64,000 nt of DNA from Sapria himalayana (taxonomy: Eukaryota; Streptophyta; Magnoliopsida; Malpighiales; Rafflesiaceae). Of this stretch, positions 11,601-24,021 are shown piece by piece. Below the pieces are notes generated by a model. It saw only the letters and a program-made list of their open reading frames with translations, searched no databases and was not told the origin of the DNA. Both the position numbers and the translations under genes were made by a program. Positions within the stretch are counted from its first letter, which is position 1. The number at the start of each line of letters is the position of its first letter. The stretch is taken from contig JAREIK010003349.1 in the NCBI GenBank assembly GCA_029783825.1, positions 41,933 through 105,932 of the forward strand. Reading direction: 5' to 3'.

Positions 11601-14600
11601 GTACATTAATAAAAAATCATAAATCTCAATTTAATTTTTATTAAGTATAATTTTAAATTTTTATTTTAATTATTTATTAGTTTATTTTTAAAGAAATATT
11701 AATTACAAAATAAATTATTAGTGAGACAGATCTAATATAAATAATTTATTTTTCATCAAAAAAATATATATCCTTATAAAAAGAGGCACAATTTTAAAAA
11801 TAATAATTTATTATTTAGTAATATATTTTATTTTGATTTTGAATCATTTTAGATTTTGTAATTATATTTTAATTTATATCATTCTTATTAATAATAGTTT
11901 ATTAATTTTTTATTGATTATTATTATAATATGTATTAATAAAATTATTTATATTGAGTTTACATTATATATAATTATTAAGATTATTATTAGTGAAAATT
12001 ATATTCACATATTAAAAAAATTAAAAATTATTATATTTTCAAAGGTTATAACCTTCAAAAATTAAAAAAAAATCAAAAAATTTAATTTTTTATTTTTTCA
12101 TTCTTTAAATAAAAACTATAAATCACTAAAGGCCTAAACACTTAAATCACTAAACCCCAAAACACCTAAATACTTAAACCATTAAACTAGTATATCATAA
12201 ATAATAAATAATAAATCTCTATTTTATTTGTATTCATTATAGTTTTAAATATTCATTTTAATTATTTATTAGTTTATTTTTATAGAATTATAAATTAAAA
12301 GTAAATTATGAGGAAGACAAATATAATTTAAATAATTTACTTTTAATAAAAAAAATATAAACTTATAAAAAGAAGCAAAACATAAAAAAATTATTCTTTA
12401 GTAATTTATTTTATTTTATTTTGAATAAATTTACGTTTTGCAAATATATTTTAAATAAAATCTTTCTTATTAATAATAATTTATTAATTTATTTATTGAT
12501 CATTAATATAATATCTATCTATATAATTGTTTATATTGAATTTACGTGATATATAATTATTAATATTATCATACCTAAATATAGTATTCACATATAAAAA
12601 AAATTTAAAAATTGTTATATTTTCAAAGGTTATAACCATCAAAAATGAGAAAAAATAACAAAAATAATTTTTTTGTTATATCATTGTTTAAATAATACTT
12701 ATAAACCATTAAATGCATAAACACATAAATCTCTAAACTTTTAAACCCCGAAGCCCCTAAATACTTAAACCTTTAAACTCGTAAACCTTAAGTATAATTT
12801 AAATAATATATTGAAATATTAATTACAAAATAAATTATGAGTTATATGAATATAATTTAAATAATTTATTTTTCATCAAAAAAATATATAAGCTTATAAA
12901 AAGAAGCAAAAACTAAAAAACAAAAATTATTATTTTGTAATAAATTTTACATTGTTTTTGAATCATTTTACATTTTTTAATTATATTTTAATTTATATCT
13001 ATCATATTAATAATAGCATACTAATTTATTTTTTATTAATTGATATCATATATATCAATAAAATTTTTTATATTTAGTTTATATTATATATAATTATAAT
13101 GATTCTTATTACTAAATATTGTATTCACATTTTTAAAAAAATTTAAAATTATTAGATTTTCAAAGGTTATAAATGTTGAAAATGTGAAAAAATATCAAAA
13201 ATATTTTTTTTGTTATTTCATTGTTTATAAAAAACCAATAAACCACTAAATGACTTAAAACATAAATTGCTAAACTTTTTGAAGACAAAACCTCCAAATA
13301 CTCATACCATTAAACTGGTAAACATTAATAATAATTCATAAATCTCATTTTAATTTTTATTCTGTATAATTTTAAATTTTTATTTTAAAATTATTAGTGA
13401 GACAGATCTAATTTAAATTAAAACTGTATCCCGAAATAATAAATAATAAATCTCATTTTTTTCATTATAATTTTAAATATTTATTTTAATTATTTATTTG
13501 TTATTAATATATAAATATTAATTACAAAATGAATTGAGCTAGGCAAAAATAATTTATATAAATTATTTTTCAGGGAAAAATTATAGATAAACTTTTTAAA
13601 AGAAAAAAAATTTTCAAAACAAAAAATTATTATATAGTAATATATTTTGTTTTGCTTCTGAATCATTTTAGGTTTTGTAATTTATATTTTAATTGATATC
13701 TATCTTATTAATAATAGATTATTAATTTATTTTTTAATCTTTATTAGAATATTTATCAATAAAATTGTTTATATTGAATTTACATGATATATAATTATAA
13801 AGATTATTATAACTAAATATTATATTTACATTTGAAAAAAATTTAAAAATTATTATATTTTCAAAGGTTATCATCTTTGAAAATGAGATAAAATCACAAA
13901 AATAATTTTTTTGTTATTTTATTGTTTATATAAAATCTATAAACTACTAAATGCCTAAACGCTTAAATCATTAAATTCCTAAATTTCAAAACCATTAAAT
14001 ACTTAAAAACTTAAACCATCTTTAAAGGTTTAAGTATATATAAATAATATAAAAATATCTATCAATAAATAATAGATTATTAATTTATTTTTTGATCATT
14101 ATTATATTTATATTTATATTTAGTTTATTAATACCGATCAATAAAATTGTTTATTTTTAATTTATATCATATATAATTATTAAGTTTATTATAACTAAAT
14201 ATTGTATTCACATTTGAAAAAAATTTAAAAATTATTATATTTATAAAGGTTATAAACTTCAAAATTGATAAAAAATTTGAAAAATAAATTTTTTGTTATT
14301 TCATTATTTAAATAAAACATATAAACTACTAAATGCCTAAACACTTAAATCACTAAAATTCCTAAACTCATAAATACTTAAACCATTAAACCTGTATACC
14401 GTAAATAATTATTTAAATATCTCATTTTTATTTCTATTCATTATAATTTTAATATTCATTTTAATTATTTATTAGTTTATTTTTATAGAAATATTAATTA
14501 AAAAATAAAATTATGAATGTTGAAAATAAAATTTAAATAATTTAACTTCATTAAAAAAATGTATAAACTTATAAAAAGAATCAAAAATTTAAAAATAAAA

Positions 14601-14960
14601 AATTATTATTTAGTAATATATTTTACTTAGATTTTGAATAGTTTTAGGTTTTGCATATATATTTTAATTAATATCTATCTTATTAATAATTGTTTATTAA
14701 TATATTTTATGATCAGTATTATAATATCGATCAATAAAATTATTAATATTGAATTTACATGATATTTAATTTTTATGATTATTATAATTAAATATTGTAT
14801 TAACATTTGAAAAAAAATTAAAAATTATAATATTTTCAATTGTTATAATTTTGAAAATGAGAAAAAATCATAAAAATAATTTTTTTGTTATTTAATTATT
14901 TAAATAAAACCTATAAACCAAAAAATACATAAATACTTAAATTACTAAACTCCTAAACCC
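8623..14960 (+). repeat. Satellite array, forward, segment 3
   Basis: Monomers start near 9118, 9668, 10250, 10958, 11505, 12110, 12690, 13220, 13920 and 14300. Variant order includes A (~9740), B (~10280), A (~11000), B (~11550), F (~12130) and short C (~12690). The stretch ~11840-14960 is mirrored by 18243-21114 (palindrome I). The stretch 8755-10900 is directly repeated at 21180-23340 and inverted at about 52470-54750. No gene is visible in it. Confidence 0.9.
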
Positions 14961-16869
14961 TGATATTGCGGCACAACACACACATATAAATGGACCACGG
15001 TACACACGTGCACATATTCTTGTCCATTTTGGGGTAGCATTTCGAGGGGCCATCAAGTCCTGGAAGAATCCAGAAGTATGGGCCACCGGCTTGTAGAGTG
15101 CCCCACTAGCAAGCCGGGATGATTACATTCTGACAACTGACGAGGCCGAGAAAAGTGGTCGGAAGTAAACACAAGAGTAGCTAGGAGTGGGTCCCACTAG
15201 CCCTATCAGGCAACATAGAGGGCCACCCAACCATCACCCAACAGGAGTAGCGGGTAATCCATGATTAATTGGAGAGCCGGGAAAATCCGAAGCATCACCA
15301 AGCAGGGCCAGTAAGCAATGGAGTCCAGACCAGCCACACGGGAGCGAAAGATTCAAACTTGTAGTTTATGTTTGTAGTCTTATTTGTATTTTGGACTTTG
15401 TATGCACCATGTACTTGTAGAGATGGATCATGACATACTCACATACAAAATCTTGTATGTTCTATATGTAACATGCAATGAGGGAAACTAGACCAATGAG
15501 TATCTTTAAGTGGGGCCTACTAATGCATTTTGTAAATACACATTAGGCGATGCTACACTCCCGGGAGCAGAAGATCCATCTTTATAGAATTTTGTAATTT
15601 TACTTGTATTCAAGCTTGGTTGTATGCGTAGATAATTAGACTATGAGATGGGCCTCATCACACATACACACCGATGCAAGCATATTTTTTGATATTTTGT
15701 CGGTGCAACATACGGCCGCTTCTTTGACCTCAAGGATGAAGCATTCTAACTCAAGAGATACTCTTTTGAGGATCATTGGAGTAAAAGAATGTTGAATACA
15801 GAGGTGAAAATGAATTGACAAAGTGCCGTATATATGGACTTGTGGATTTATGGGTTAACAGTTTTACATGTATTCCATTGCATAGCAATGACATAGGCAA
15901 ACTCTTGATGCTGCATGCCACACACATGCACAATCTTATATTTGCATAGTTTTAAAATGGTGCATTATTCAGGTTCCTTGAAAAGGTTGGAAAAATCCGA
16001 AAGGGAAGGACTCAGTGCGCATAATGACTCAATGCCAACTCTGAAGTCCGGGAATGCTAGGTGATTTTATTTGTATTCGTACGCTTGGAATTATTAGGCA
16101 TTATGTTTTTTTATGTATTTTATTCATTAAATCATTAAGGTGCATAGGATTTGGTGGTTTAGCCTAAATTAGTCAGCTTTTTAGTTTCTTGTAAGTTGTG
16201 TGCCTAAGTGATAAATAAAGAGTGTATTTTCCAAAAAAAAACAAAAAAAAACCATAAAACCTAAACTTTAAATCCTAAACCTTAAACCATAAACTATAAC
16301 CCTAATCCATAAACCCTAAATCCTAAATCTCATGTTTTGTACTTTTATAATCAAATGAATATGTGTTAAATTTAAATTTAAATTCACAACTTTTATGAAT
16401 GTCCCAAATTTATCTTTTTGTATATTTAACACAAAGTCATGACTCAAGGGGTGAGTTATGGATTCAGTCTCTTTCTTGCATTATATTATTGTAGCATAGC
16501 AATGGTCATGATTGTATATTTTGTCTCTAGAACAAAAAATCATATCGATTAGAATATGTCATAACTTGTGTCTCTGTGTGCAACATATAGTTATGGGACT
16601 AAGAATGATCATGAATACATATTTAATCACTATAATACTGGGTCATAGTATTGGATATGACCATAGCTTGTGCATTTTATCTTTATATTGCAAAGTCATT
16701 CCACTAGGAATGATTGTAACTTTGGACATTCCTCAAGAGCAAAGTCATGACCCTAGAAATAGTTAAAGCTCGAGTACTATCCTTTATAACATTCTATAGC
16801 TAAAATTTTTGGGATTGGAAATATCACTATGGCTTTTTCCTTTGATTTGTGACCTCAAGTGTCAATATG
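14961..16869 (+). repeat. 2.4-kb unit, copy 1 (truncated), forward
   Basis: GC-richer non-satellite DNA begins after CTCCTAAACCC and carries landmarks also found in copies 2 and 3: CACACACA near the edge, GGGTCCCACTAGCCCTATCA at ~15190, ATGCTACACTCCCGGGAGCA at ~15551, an AATAAAG followed by an A-rich tract at ~16215-16250, telomere-like repeats at 16252-16329, and a TCATGAC-rich section to ~16868. It stops at GTCAATATG, where copies 2 and 3 continue for another ~575 bp, and there joins the inverted copy. No transposase or other known domain is seen. The identity of the unit is unknown. Confidence 0.8.
16252..16329 (+). repeat. Degenerate plant telomere repeats (CCCTAAA-like), copy 1
   Basis: About eleven 7-bp units follow one another almost without phase change: CCATAAA, ACCTAAA, CTTTAAA, TCCTAAA, CCTTAAA, CCATAAA, a 6-bp unit, CCCTAAT, CCATAAA, CCCTAAA, TCCTAAA. 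They directly follow an A-rich tract and an AATAAAG motif. Three further copies lie at 16875-16948, 25311-25389 and 44039-44113. Confidence 0.85.
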
Positions 16870-16874
16870 ATATC
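16326..16874. other. Spacer of palindrome I
   Basis: These 549 bp are present once here and lie between the two arms. They match the section after the telomere-like repeats in copies 2 and 3 (~25390-25934 and ~43589-44038). They contain several TCATGAC/TCATAAC motifs at irregular spacing, which may be degenerate short repeats. An 84-codon open frame at 16512-16766 is shared in part with copy 3 but is broken in copy 2, so I do not call it a gene. Confidence 0.7.
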
Positions 16875-16948
16875 TAGGATTTAGGGTTTATGGATTAGGG
16901 TTATAGTTTATGGTTTAAGGTTTAAGATTTAAAGTTTAGGGTTTATGG
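16875..16948 (-). repeat. Degenerate telomere repeats (TTTAGGG-like), copy 1'
   Basis: This is the mirror of 16252-16325. GGATTTAGGG, GTTTATGG and ATTAGGG units are visible, followed by a T-rich tract that is the complement of the A-rich tract in copy 1. Confidence 0.83.
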
Positions 16949-18242
16949 TTTTTTTTTGTTTTTTTTCGAAAATACACACTTTATTTATCATTTAGGCACA
17001 CAACTTACAAAAGACTAAAAAGCTGACTAATTTAGGCCAGCCCACCAAACCCTATGCACCTTAATGATTCTATGCATAAAATAAATAAAAAAACATAATG
17101 CCTAATAATTCCAAGCGTACGAATACAACTAAAATCTCTTGGCATTCCCGGACTTCAGAGTTGGCATTGAGTCATTATGCGCACTGCGTCCTTTCCATTC
17201 GGATTTGTCCAAGCCTTTTGGAGGAACCTGAATAGTGCACCATATTAAAACTATGCAAATATAAGATTGTGCATGTGTGTGACATGCAGCGTCAAGCATT
17301 TGCAATGTCATTGCTATGCAATGGAATACATATAAAACTGAATACCCATAAATCCACAAGTCCATATCTACGGCACTTTGTCAATTCATTCTCACATCAG
17401 AATTCCACATTCTTTTGCTCCAATGATCCTCAAAAGAGTATCTCTTGGGTTAGAATGCTCCTCCTCGAGCTCCATGAAGTGGCTGTATGTTGCACCGATA
17501 AAATATCAAAAAATATGCATGCATCGATGTGCATGTGTAATGAGGTCCATCTTATAGTCTAATTATCTATGCGTACAACTAATCTAGAAAACAAGTAAAA
17601 TTACAAAATGCTATAAAGATGGGTTTTCTACTCCCGGGGGTGTAGCATTGCCTAATGTGTATTTACAAAATGCATTAGTAGGCCCCACTTAGAAATACTC
17701 ATAGGTCCAATTGCCCTCATTTCATGCTGCATAGAGAACATACAAGATTGTGCATGTGAGTATGTCATGATACGTCTCTACAAGTACATGGTGCATACAA
17801 AGTTTAAAATACAAATAAGACATTAAGACTACAAACATAAACTACAAGTTTGAATCTTTCGCTCCCGTGTGTCTGGTCTGGAATCCATTGCTTACTGGCC
17901 CTGCTTGGTGATGCTTCAGTTTTTGCCAGCTCTCCAATTAATCATGGATTACCCGCTACTCTTATTGAGTGATGGTTGGTTGGCCCTCTATGCGGCCTGA
18001 TTGGGATAGTGGGACCCACTCCTACCTACTCCTGGGTTTACTCCCGACCACTTTGCTCGGTCTCGTCAGTTGTCTGAATGTTATCATCCAGGCTTGCTAG
18101 TGGGGCCCTCTACAAGCTGGTGGCCCATACGTCTGGCTGCTTCCAGGACTTGCTGGCCTATCTAAATGCTAAACCAAAATGGACAAGAATATGTGAATGT
18201 GTGTACTGTGGTCCGTCACTATATGTGTGTGGTGCAGCAGAT
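16875..18242 (-). repeat. 2.4-kb unit, copy 1', inverted and truncated
   Basis: This is the reverse complement of 14961-16325 with scattered substitutions and small indels. It starts TAGGATTTAGGG (telomere-like) and ends at GTGCAGCAGATAAGG, where satellite in inverted orientation resumes out of phase; about 270 bp of satellite present beside copy 3 is missing here. Short open frames at 17269-17562 and 18078-18308 are discussed in the findings; they contain no known domain. Confidence 0.82.
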
Positions 18243-21114
18243 AAGGTTATAAATTTTTTATTTGCAAAACCTACAACGATTCAAAATCAAAGTAAAATGT
18301 ATTACTAAATAATAATTTTTTAATTTAAATTTTTGATTCTTTTTATAAGCTTATAAATTTTTTTGATGAAGATAAGTTATTTAAATTATATTTGTCTCAT
18401 TCATAATTTTATATTGCAATTAATATTTATATAAAAATAAACTAATAAATAATTAAAATGAATATTAAAATTATAATGAATACAAATAAAAATGAGATTT
18501 ATCATTAATTATTTAGGGTATACCGGTTTAATAGTTTAAGTATTTAGGAGTTTAGGAGTTTGTGATTTGTTTAGGCATTTAGCAGTTTATATGTTTTATT
18601 TAAATAATGAAATAACAAAAAAATTATTTTTAAAATTTTTAACAATTTTGAAGGTTATAACCTTTATAAATATAATAATTTTTAATTTTTTTTCAAATGT
18701 GAATACAATATTTAGTTATAATAAACTTAATAATTATATATCATGTAAATTAAAAATAATCAATTTTATTGATAGATATTAATAAACTAAATATAAATAT
18801 AAATATAATAATGATCAAAAAATAAATTAATAAACTATTATTTATTGATAGATATTTATATATTATTTATATATACTTAAACCTTTAAAGATGGTTTAAA
18901 TGTTTAAGTATTTAAGGGTTTTGGGGTTTAGGAGTTTAATGATTTAAGCATTTAGGCATTTAGTAGTTTATAGGTTTTATATAAAAAATAAAATACAAAA
19001 AATATATTTTTGTGATTTTATCTAATTTTCAAATATGATAACCTTTAAAAATATAATAATTTTTAAATTATTTTCAAATGCAAATATAATATTTAGTTAT
19101 AATAATCTTTATAATTATATATCATGTAAATTCAATATAAATAATTTTATTGATAAATATTCTAATAATGATCAAAAAATAAATTAATAATCTATTATTA
19201 ATAAGATAGATATCAATTAAAATATATTTACAAAATTTAAAATGATTCAGAAGCAAAGGAAAATATATTACTATATAATAATTTTTTGTTTTGAAATTTT
19301 TTTTTATTTTAAAAAGTTTATCTATAATTTTTTGATGAAAAATAATTTATATAAATTATATTTGTATAACTCAATTTATTTTGTAATTAATATTTATATA
19401 TAAATAAACAAATAAATAATTAAAATGAATATTTAAAATTATAATGAAAAAAAATGATATTTATTATTTATTATTTAGGGATACTAGTTTAATTTAAATT
19501 AGATCTGTCTCACTAATAATTTATTTTGTAATTAAAATTTCTATAAAAATAAACTAATAAATAAATAAAATAAAAATTTAAAATTATACTGAATAAAAAT
19601 TAAAATGAGATTTTTGAATTATTATTAATGTTTACCAGTTTAATGGTTTAAGTATTTAAAGGTTTTGTCGTTTAGGATTTTAAAGATTTATGTTTTTAGG
19701 CATTTAGTGGTTTATAAGTTTTATTTAAATAATGAAATAACATAAAAAATATTTTTGATATTTTTTCACATTTTCAAAGGTTATAACCTTTGAAAATAAA
19801 ATAATTTTAAATTTTTTTTAAAATGTGAATACATTATTTATTAATAATAATCATTATAATTATATATAATATAAATAAAATATAAACAATTTTATTGTTA
19901 TATATGATATCAATTATCAAAATATAAATTAATATGCTATTATTAATATGATAGATATAAATTAATATATAATTAAAAAACCTAAAATGATTCAAAAACA
20001 ATGTAAAATTTATTACTAAAAACTAATTTTTGTTTTATAGTTTTGCCTACTTATTATAAGCTTATATATTTTTTTGATGAAAAATAAATTATTTAAATTA
20101 GATTTGTATCACTCATAATTAATTTTGTAATTAATATTTCAATATATTATTTAAATTATATTTAAGGTTTACGAGTTTAAAGGTTTAAGTATTTAGGGGC
20201 TTCGGGGTTTAGGAGTTTAGAGATTTATGTGTTTAAGAATATAATGGTTTATAAGTTTTATTTAAACAATGATATAACAAAAAATTTATTTTTGTTATTT
20301 TTTATCATTTTTGATGGTTATAACCTTTGAAAATATAAAAAGTTTAAAATTTTATTTATATGTGAATACAATATTTAGTTATGATAATATTAATAATTTT
20401 ATATCATGTAAATTCAATATAAACAATTATATTGACAGATATTATATTAATGATCAAAAAATAAATTAATAAACTATTATTAATAAGAAAGATTTTATTT
20501 AAAATATATTTGCAAAACGTAAATTTATTTAAAATAAAAATAAAATATATAACTAAATAATAATTTATTTGATGTTTTGCTTCTTTTTATAAGTTTATAT
20601 TCTTTTTTATTAAAAGTAAATTATTTAAATTATATTTGTCTTCCTCATAATTTATTTTTAATTTATAATTCTATAAAAATAAACTAATACATAATTAAAA
20701 TGAATATTTAAATATATAATGAATACAAATAAAATAGAGATTTATTATTTATTATCCAGGATATACTAGTTTAATGGTTTAAGTATTTAGGTGTTTTGGG
20801 ATTTAGTGATTTAAGTGTTTAGGCCTTTAGTGATTTATATTTTTTATTTAAAGAATGAAAAAATAAAAAATTTAATTTTTTGATTTTTTTTTAATTTTTG
20901 AAGGTTATAACCTTTGAAAATATAATGATTTTAAATTTTTTTAAAATTTGAATATAATATTTAGTTATAATAATCTTAATAATTATATATAATGTAAACT
21001 CAATATAAATAATTTCATTAATACATATTATAATAATGATCTATAAAAAATTAATAAACTATTATTAATAAGAATGATATAAATTAAAATATAATTACAA
21101 AATCTATTAATTAT
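18243..21114 (-). repeat. Satellite array, inverted orientation, segment 4
   Basis: All monomers read on the minus strand; for example the CTAAA-rich block appears as GTTTAAGTATTTAGGAGTTT. Variants run in mirror order to 11840-14960, including short C at ~20160-20240 and F at ~20750-20840. A nearly intact palindrome core lies at 19770-19797. Orientation switches back to plus at ~21110-21130. Confidence 0.9.
19770..19797. repeat. 28-bp perfect palindrome in satellite monomer
   Basis: ATTTTCAAAGGTTA is followed by TAACCTTTGAAAAT with no loop, in the same monomer phase as the palindrome at 1820-1851 but within an inverted array segment. Confidence 0.88.
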
Positions 21115-21121
21115 TATTTAG

Positions 21122-21210
21122 TAAAAATATAATAATTTACTTTTAATATAATCTACTTTTAATATTAATAATTTACTTTTAATATAATATTAATAATTTA
21201 CTTTTAATAA
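21122..21210 (+). repeat. Short scrambled tandem at orientation switch
   Basis: TAATTTACTTTTAATATAAT and close variants recur three to four times directly at the switch from inverted to forward satellite. Elsewhere in the array (~8750) the motif occurs once, so it was multiplied here. Confidence 0.75.
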
Positions 21211-22079
21211 AAAAAATATAATCTTATAAAAAGAAGTAAAAATTTAAAAACAAAAAATTATTATTTAGTAATTAATTTTACATTGATTTTGAATCATTTT
21301 AGGTTTTGTAATTATATTTTAATTTATATCTATCATATTAATAATAGTTTATTAATTTATTTTTTGATAATTGATATCATATCTATCAATAAAATTATTT
21401 ATGATTAGTTTATATTATATATAATTATAATGATTATTATTACTAAATATTTTATTCACATTTTAAAATAAAATTTGAAAATTATTATATTTTCAAATGT
21501 GAAAAAATAACAAAAAAAAATTTTTTTGTTATTTCATTGTTTAAATATATCCTATAAACCACTAAATGCGTAAATACTTAAATCAATAACTCCTAAATCT
21601 CTAAAACCCTAAATAAATAATCATTTTAAACTGGTATACGCTAAATAATAAATAATAAGTAATAAATAATAGATCGCAATATTATTTTTTTGATTATAAT
21701 TTAAAATATTCATTTTAATTATTTATTCATTTATTTTTATATAATTATTAATTACAGAATAAATTGAGTTAGACAAATAAAATTTACATAATTATTTTTC
21801 ATCAAAAAATTATAGATAAACTTTTTAAAAGAAAAAAATACAAAACAAAAAATTATTATATAGTAATATATTTTGCTTTGTTTCAGAATCATTTTAAGTT
21901 TTGTAATTATATTTAAATTGATATCTATCTTATTAATAATAGATTATTAATCTATTCTTTGATCATTATTAGAATATTTATCAATAAAAAATATTTATAT
22001 TGAATTTATATGATATATAAATATAATGATTATTATAACTAAATATAGTATTCACTTTTGAAAATATTTTAAAATTATT

Positions 22080-22111
22080 ATATTTTCAAAGGTTATAACC
22101 TTTGAAAATAT
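22080..22111. repeat. 32-bp perfect palindrome in satellite monomer
   Basis: ATATTTTCAAAGGTTA is followed by TAACCTTTGAAAATAT with no loop, identical to 1820-1851. Confidence 0.9.
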
Positions 22112-24021
22112 CAAAAAATAAAAAAATAAATTTTTTGATATTTTTTTTAAAAAAAACACCTATAAACCACTAAATGCATACACAGTTAAATCAGTAAACT
22201 CCTAAACTCCGTAATGCCAAAATACAAAAACCATTAAACCGCTATATACTACTTAATAATTATTAAATCTAATTTTTAATTCTATTTATTATATTTTTAA
22301 ATATTCATTTTAATTATTTATTAGTTTATTTTTATAGAAATATTTATTACAAAATAAATTATGAGTGCGACAAATATAATTTAAAAAATATATATGCTTA
22401 TAAAAGAAGTAAAAATTTAATAATTAAAAATTGTTATCCAGAAATATATTATTTTAATAATTTTGAATCAATTTGGGTTTTGTAATTATTTTTTAATTAA
22501 TATCTATCTTAATATCAATAGTTTATAAATTTAATTTTGATCATTATTATAATATATATCAATAAAATTGTTTATATTGAATTTATATGTTATATAATTA
22601 TTAATATTATAATAACTAAGTATTGTATTCATATTTCAAAAAATTTAAAATATTATTATATTTTCAAATGTTATAACCTATGAAAATGAGAAAAAATTAT
22701 AAATTTTTTTTAATATTTTATTTTTTTAAATAAAACGTATAAACCACTAAAAGCCTAAAAACATAAATCGCTAAAATCCAAAATTAAAAAACCTCTAAAT
22801 ACTTAATCTATTAAACTGGTATATAGTAATAATAAATAATAAATCTCATTTTAAATTTTATTCAGGAGAATTTTAAATTTTTATTTTAAATATTTATCAG
22901 TTTATTTTTATAGAAATATTAATTAAAAAATAAATTATTAGTGAGAAATATCTAATTTAATGTAAACCGGTATCCCTAAATAATAAATAATAAATCTCTT
23001 TTTTTTAATTAAAATTTTAAATATTCATTTTAATTATTTTTTTGTTTATTTTTATAAATATATTAATTACAGAATAAATTATCAGTTAAACAAATATAAT
23101 TTATATAAATTATTTTTCGTTAAAAAAATATACATAAACTTTTTAAAAGAAAAAAAATTCAAAACAAAAAATTATTATATAGTAATATATTTTGCTTTTC
23201 TTCTGAATTATTTTAGGTTTTGTAATTATATTTTAATTTATATCTATCTTATTAATAATAGATTATTAAGTTATTTTTTCATCATTATTATAATATTTAT
23301 CAATAAAAATGTTTATATTAGATTTACAAAATATATAATTATAAAGATTATTATAACTAAATATTATTTTTACATTTGAAAATAATTTAAAAATTATTAT
23401 ATTTTTAAAGGTTATCATATAATCTACTAAATGCCTAAACACTTAAATCACTAATCTCCTAAACTCCTAAATAATTAATCATAAATCTCATTTTTATTTG
23501 TATTCATTATAATTTAATATTCATTTTAATTATTTGTTAGTTTATTTTTATAAAAATATTAATTGCAAAATAAAATTATGAATGAGACAAATATAATTTA
23601 AATAATTTATCTTCATTAAAAAAATTTATAAGCTTATACAAAAATCAAAAATTTAAAAATAAATAATTATTATTTAGTAATATATTTATTTTGATTTTTA
23701 ATCGTTTTACGTTTTGCAAATATATTTTAATTAATATCTATCTTATTAATAATAGTTTATTAATCTATTTTATGATCAGTATTATAATATCTATCAATAA
23801 AATTATTTATATTGAATTTACATTATATTTAAATTTTATGATTATTATAATTAAATATTATATTAACATTTGAAAAAAATAAAAAATTATAATATTTTAA
23901 ATGGTTATAACCTTGAAAATGAGAAAAAATCATAGAAATAAATTTTTTGTTATTTAATTATTTAAATAAGACCTATAAACAACAAAATACCTAAACTCTT
24001 AAATTAATAAACTCCTAAACC

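Larger units (their letters stand above)
11840..21114. repeat. Palindrome I: ~9.3-kb inverted duplication
   Basis: The left arm (~11840-16325) and right arm (16875-21114) are reverse complements over satellite plus the 2.4 kb unit, around a 549-bp spacer. Matching landmarks are the CCCTAAATCCTA / TAGGATTTAGGG ends at 16314-16325 and 16875-16886, the ACTTAAACC..GGTTTAAGT fold-back at ~14009-14033 and ~18878-18902, the short C monomer at ~12690 and ~20230, and the F monomer at ~12130 and ~20800. By eye the arms are about 88-90% identical in the non-satellite part. The right arm lacks about 270 bp just outside the unit. Confidence 0.88.
21115..24021 (+). repeat. Satellite array, forward, segment 5
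   Basis: After the orientation switch, the array copies 8755-10900 (for example TTGATATCATATCTATCAAT at ~21374, type A at ~22190, type B at ~22740). From ~23420 it copies 14330-14960, up to the same junction with the 2.4 kb unit. The interval ~11000-14300 is absent between these two parts, so a deletion or different recombination separates the two lineages. No gene is visible. Confidence 0.88.

Noticed and set aside
16512..16766. 84-codon open frame in the palindrome I spacer, partly shared with 43712-43927 (minus)
   Set aside because: The copy 2 counterpart (~25600-25820) has an indel and the frame has no known motif. The similarity is explained by duplication of the DNA.
14961..18242. Mutator-like (MULE) element with 1.4-kb terminal inverted repeats
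   Set aside because: The inverted arms extend beyond the unit into the flanking satellite for about 3 kb, there is no target duplication, and single-orientation copies exist at 24022 and 43018. An inversion joint explains it better than a transposon with long terminal repeats.
18078..18308. Open frames 18078-18308 (plus) and 24190-24417 (minus) in the 2.4 kb unit
   Set aside because: They are not kept open at matching positions in the other copies, and the first runs on into satellite.
14961..21114. Palindrome as a library or sequencing fold-back artefact
   Set aside because: The arms differ by many substitutions and indels, including a ~270-bp deletion beside the unit in one arm. An artefact would give nearly identical arms.
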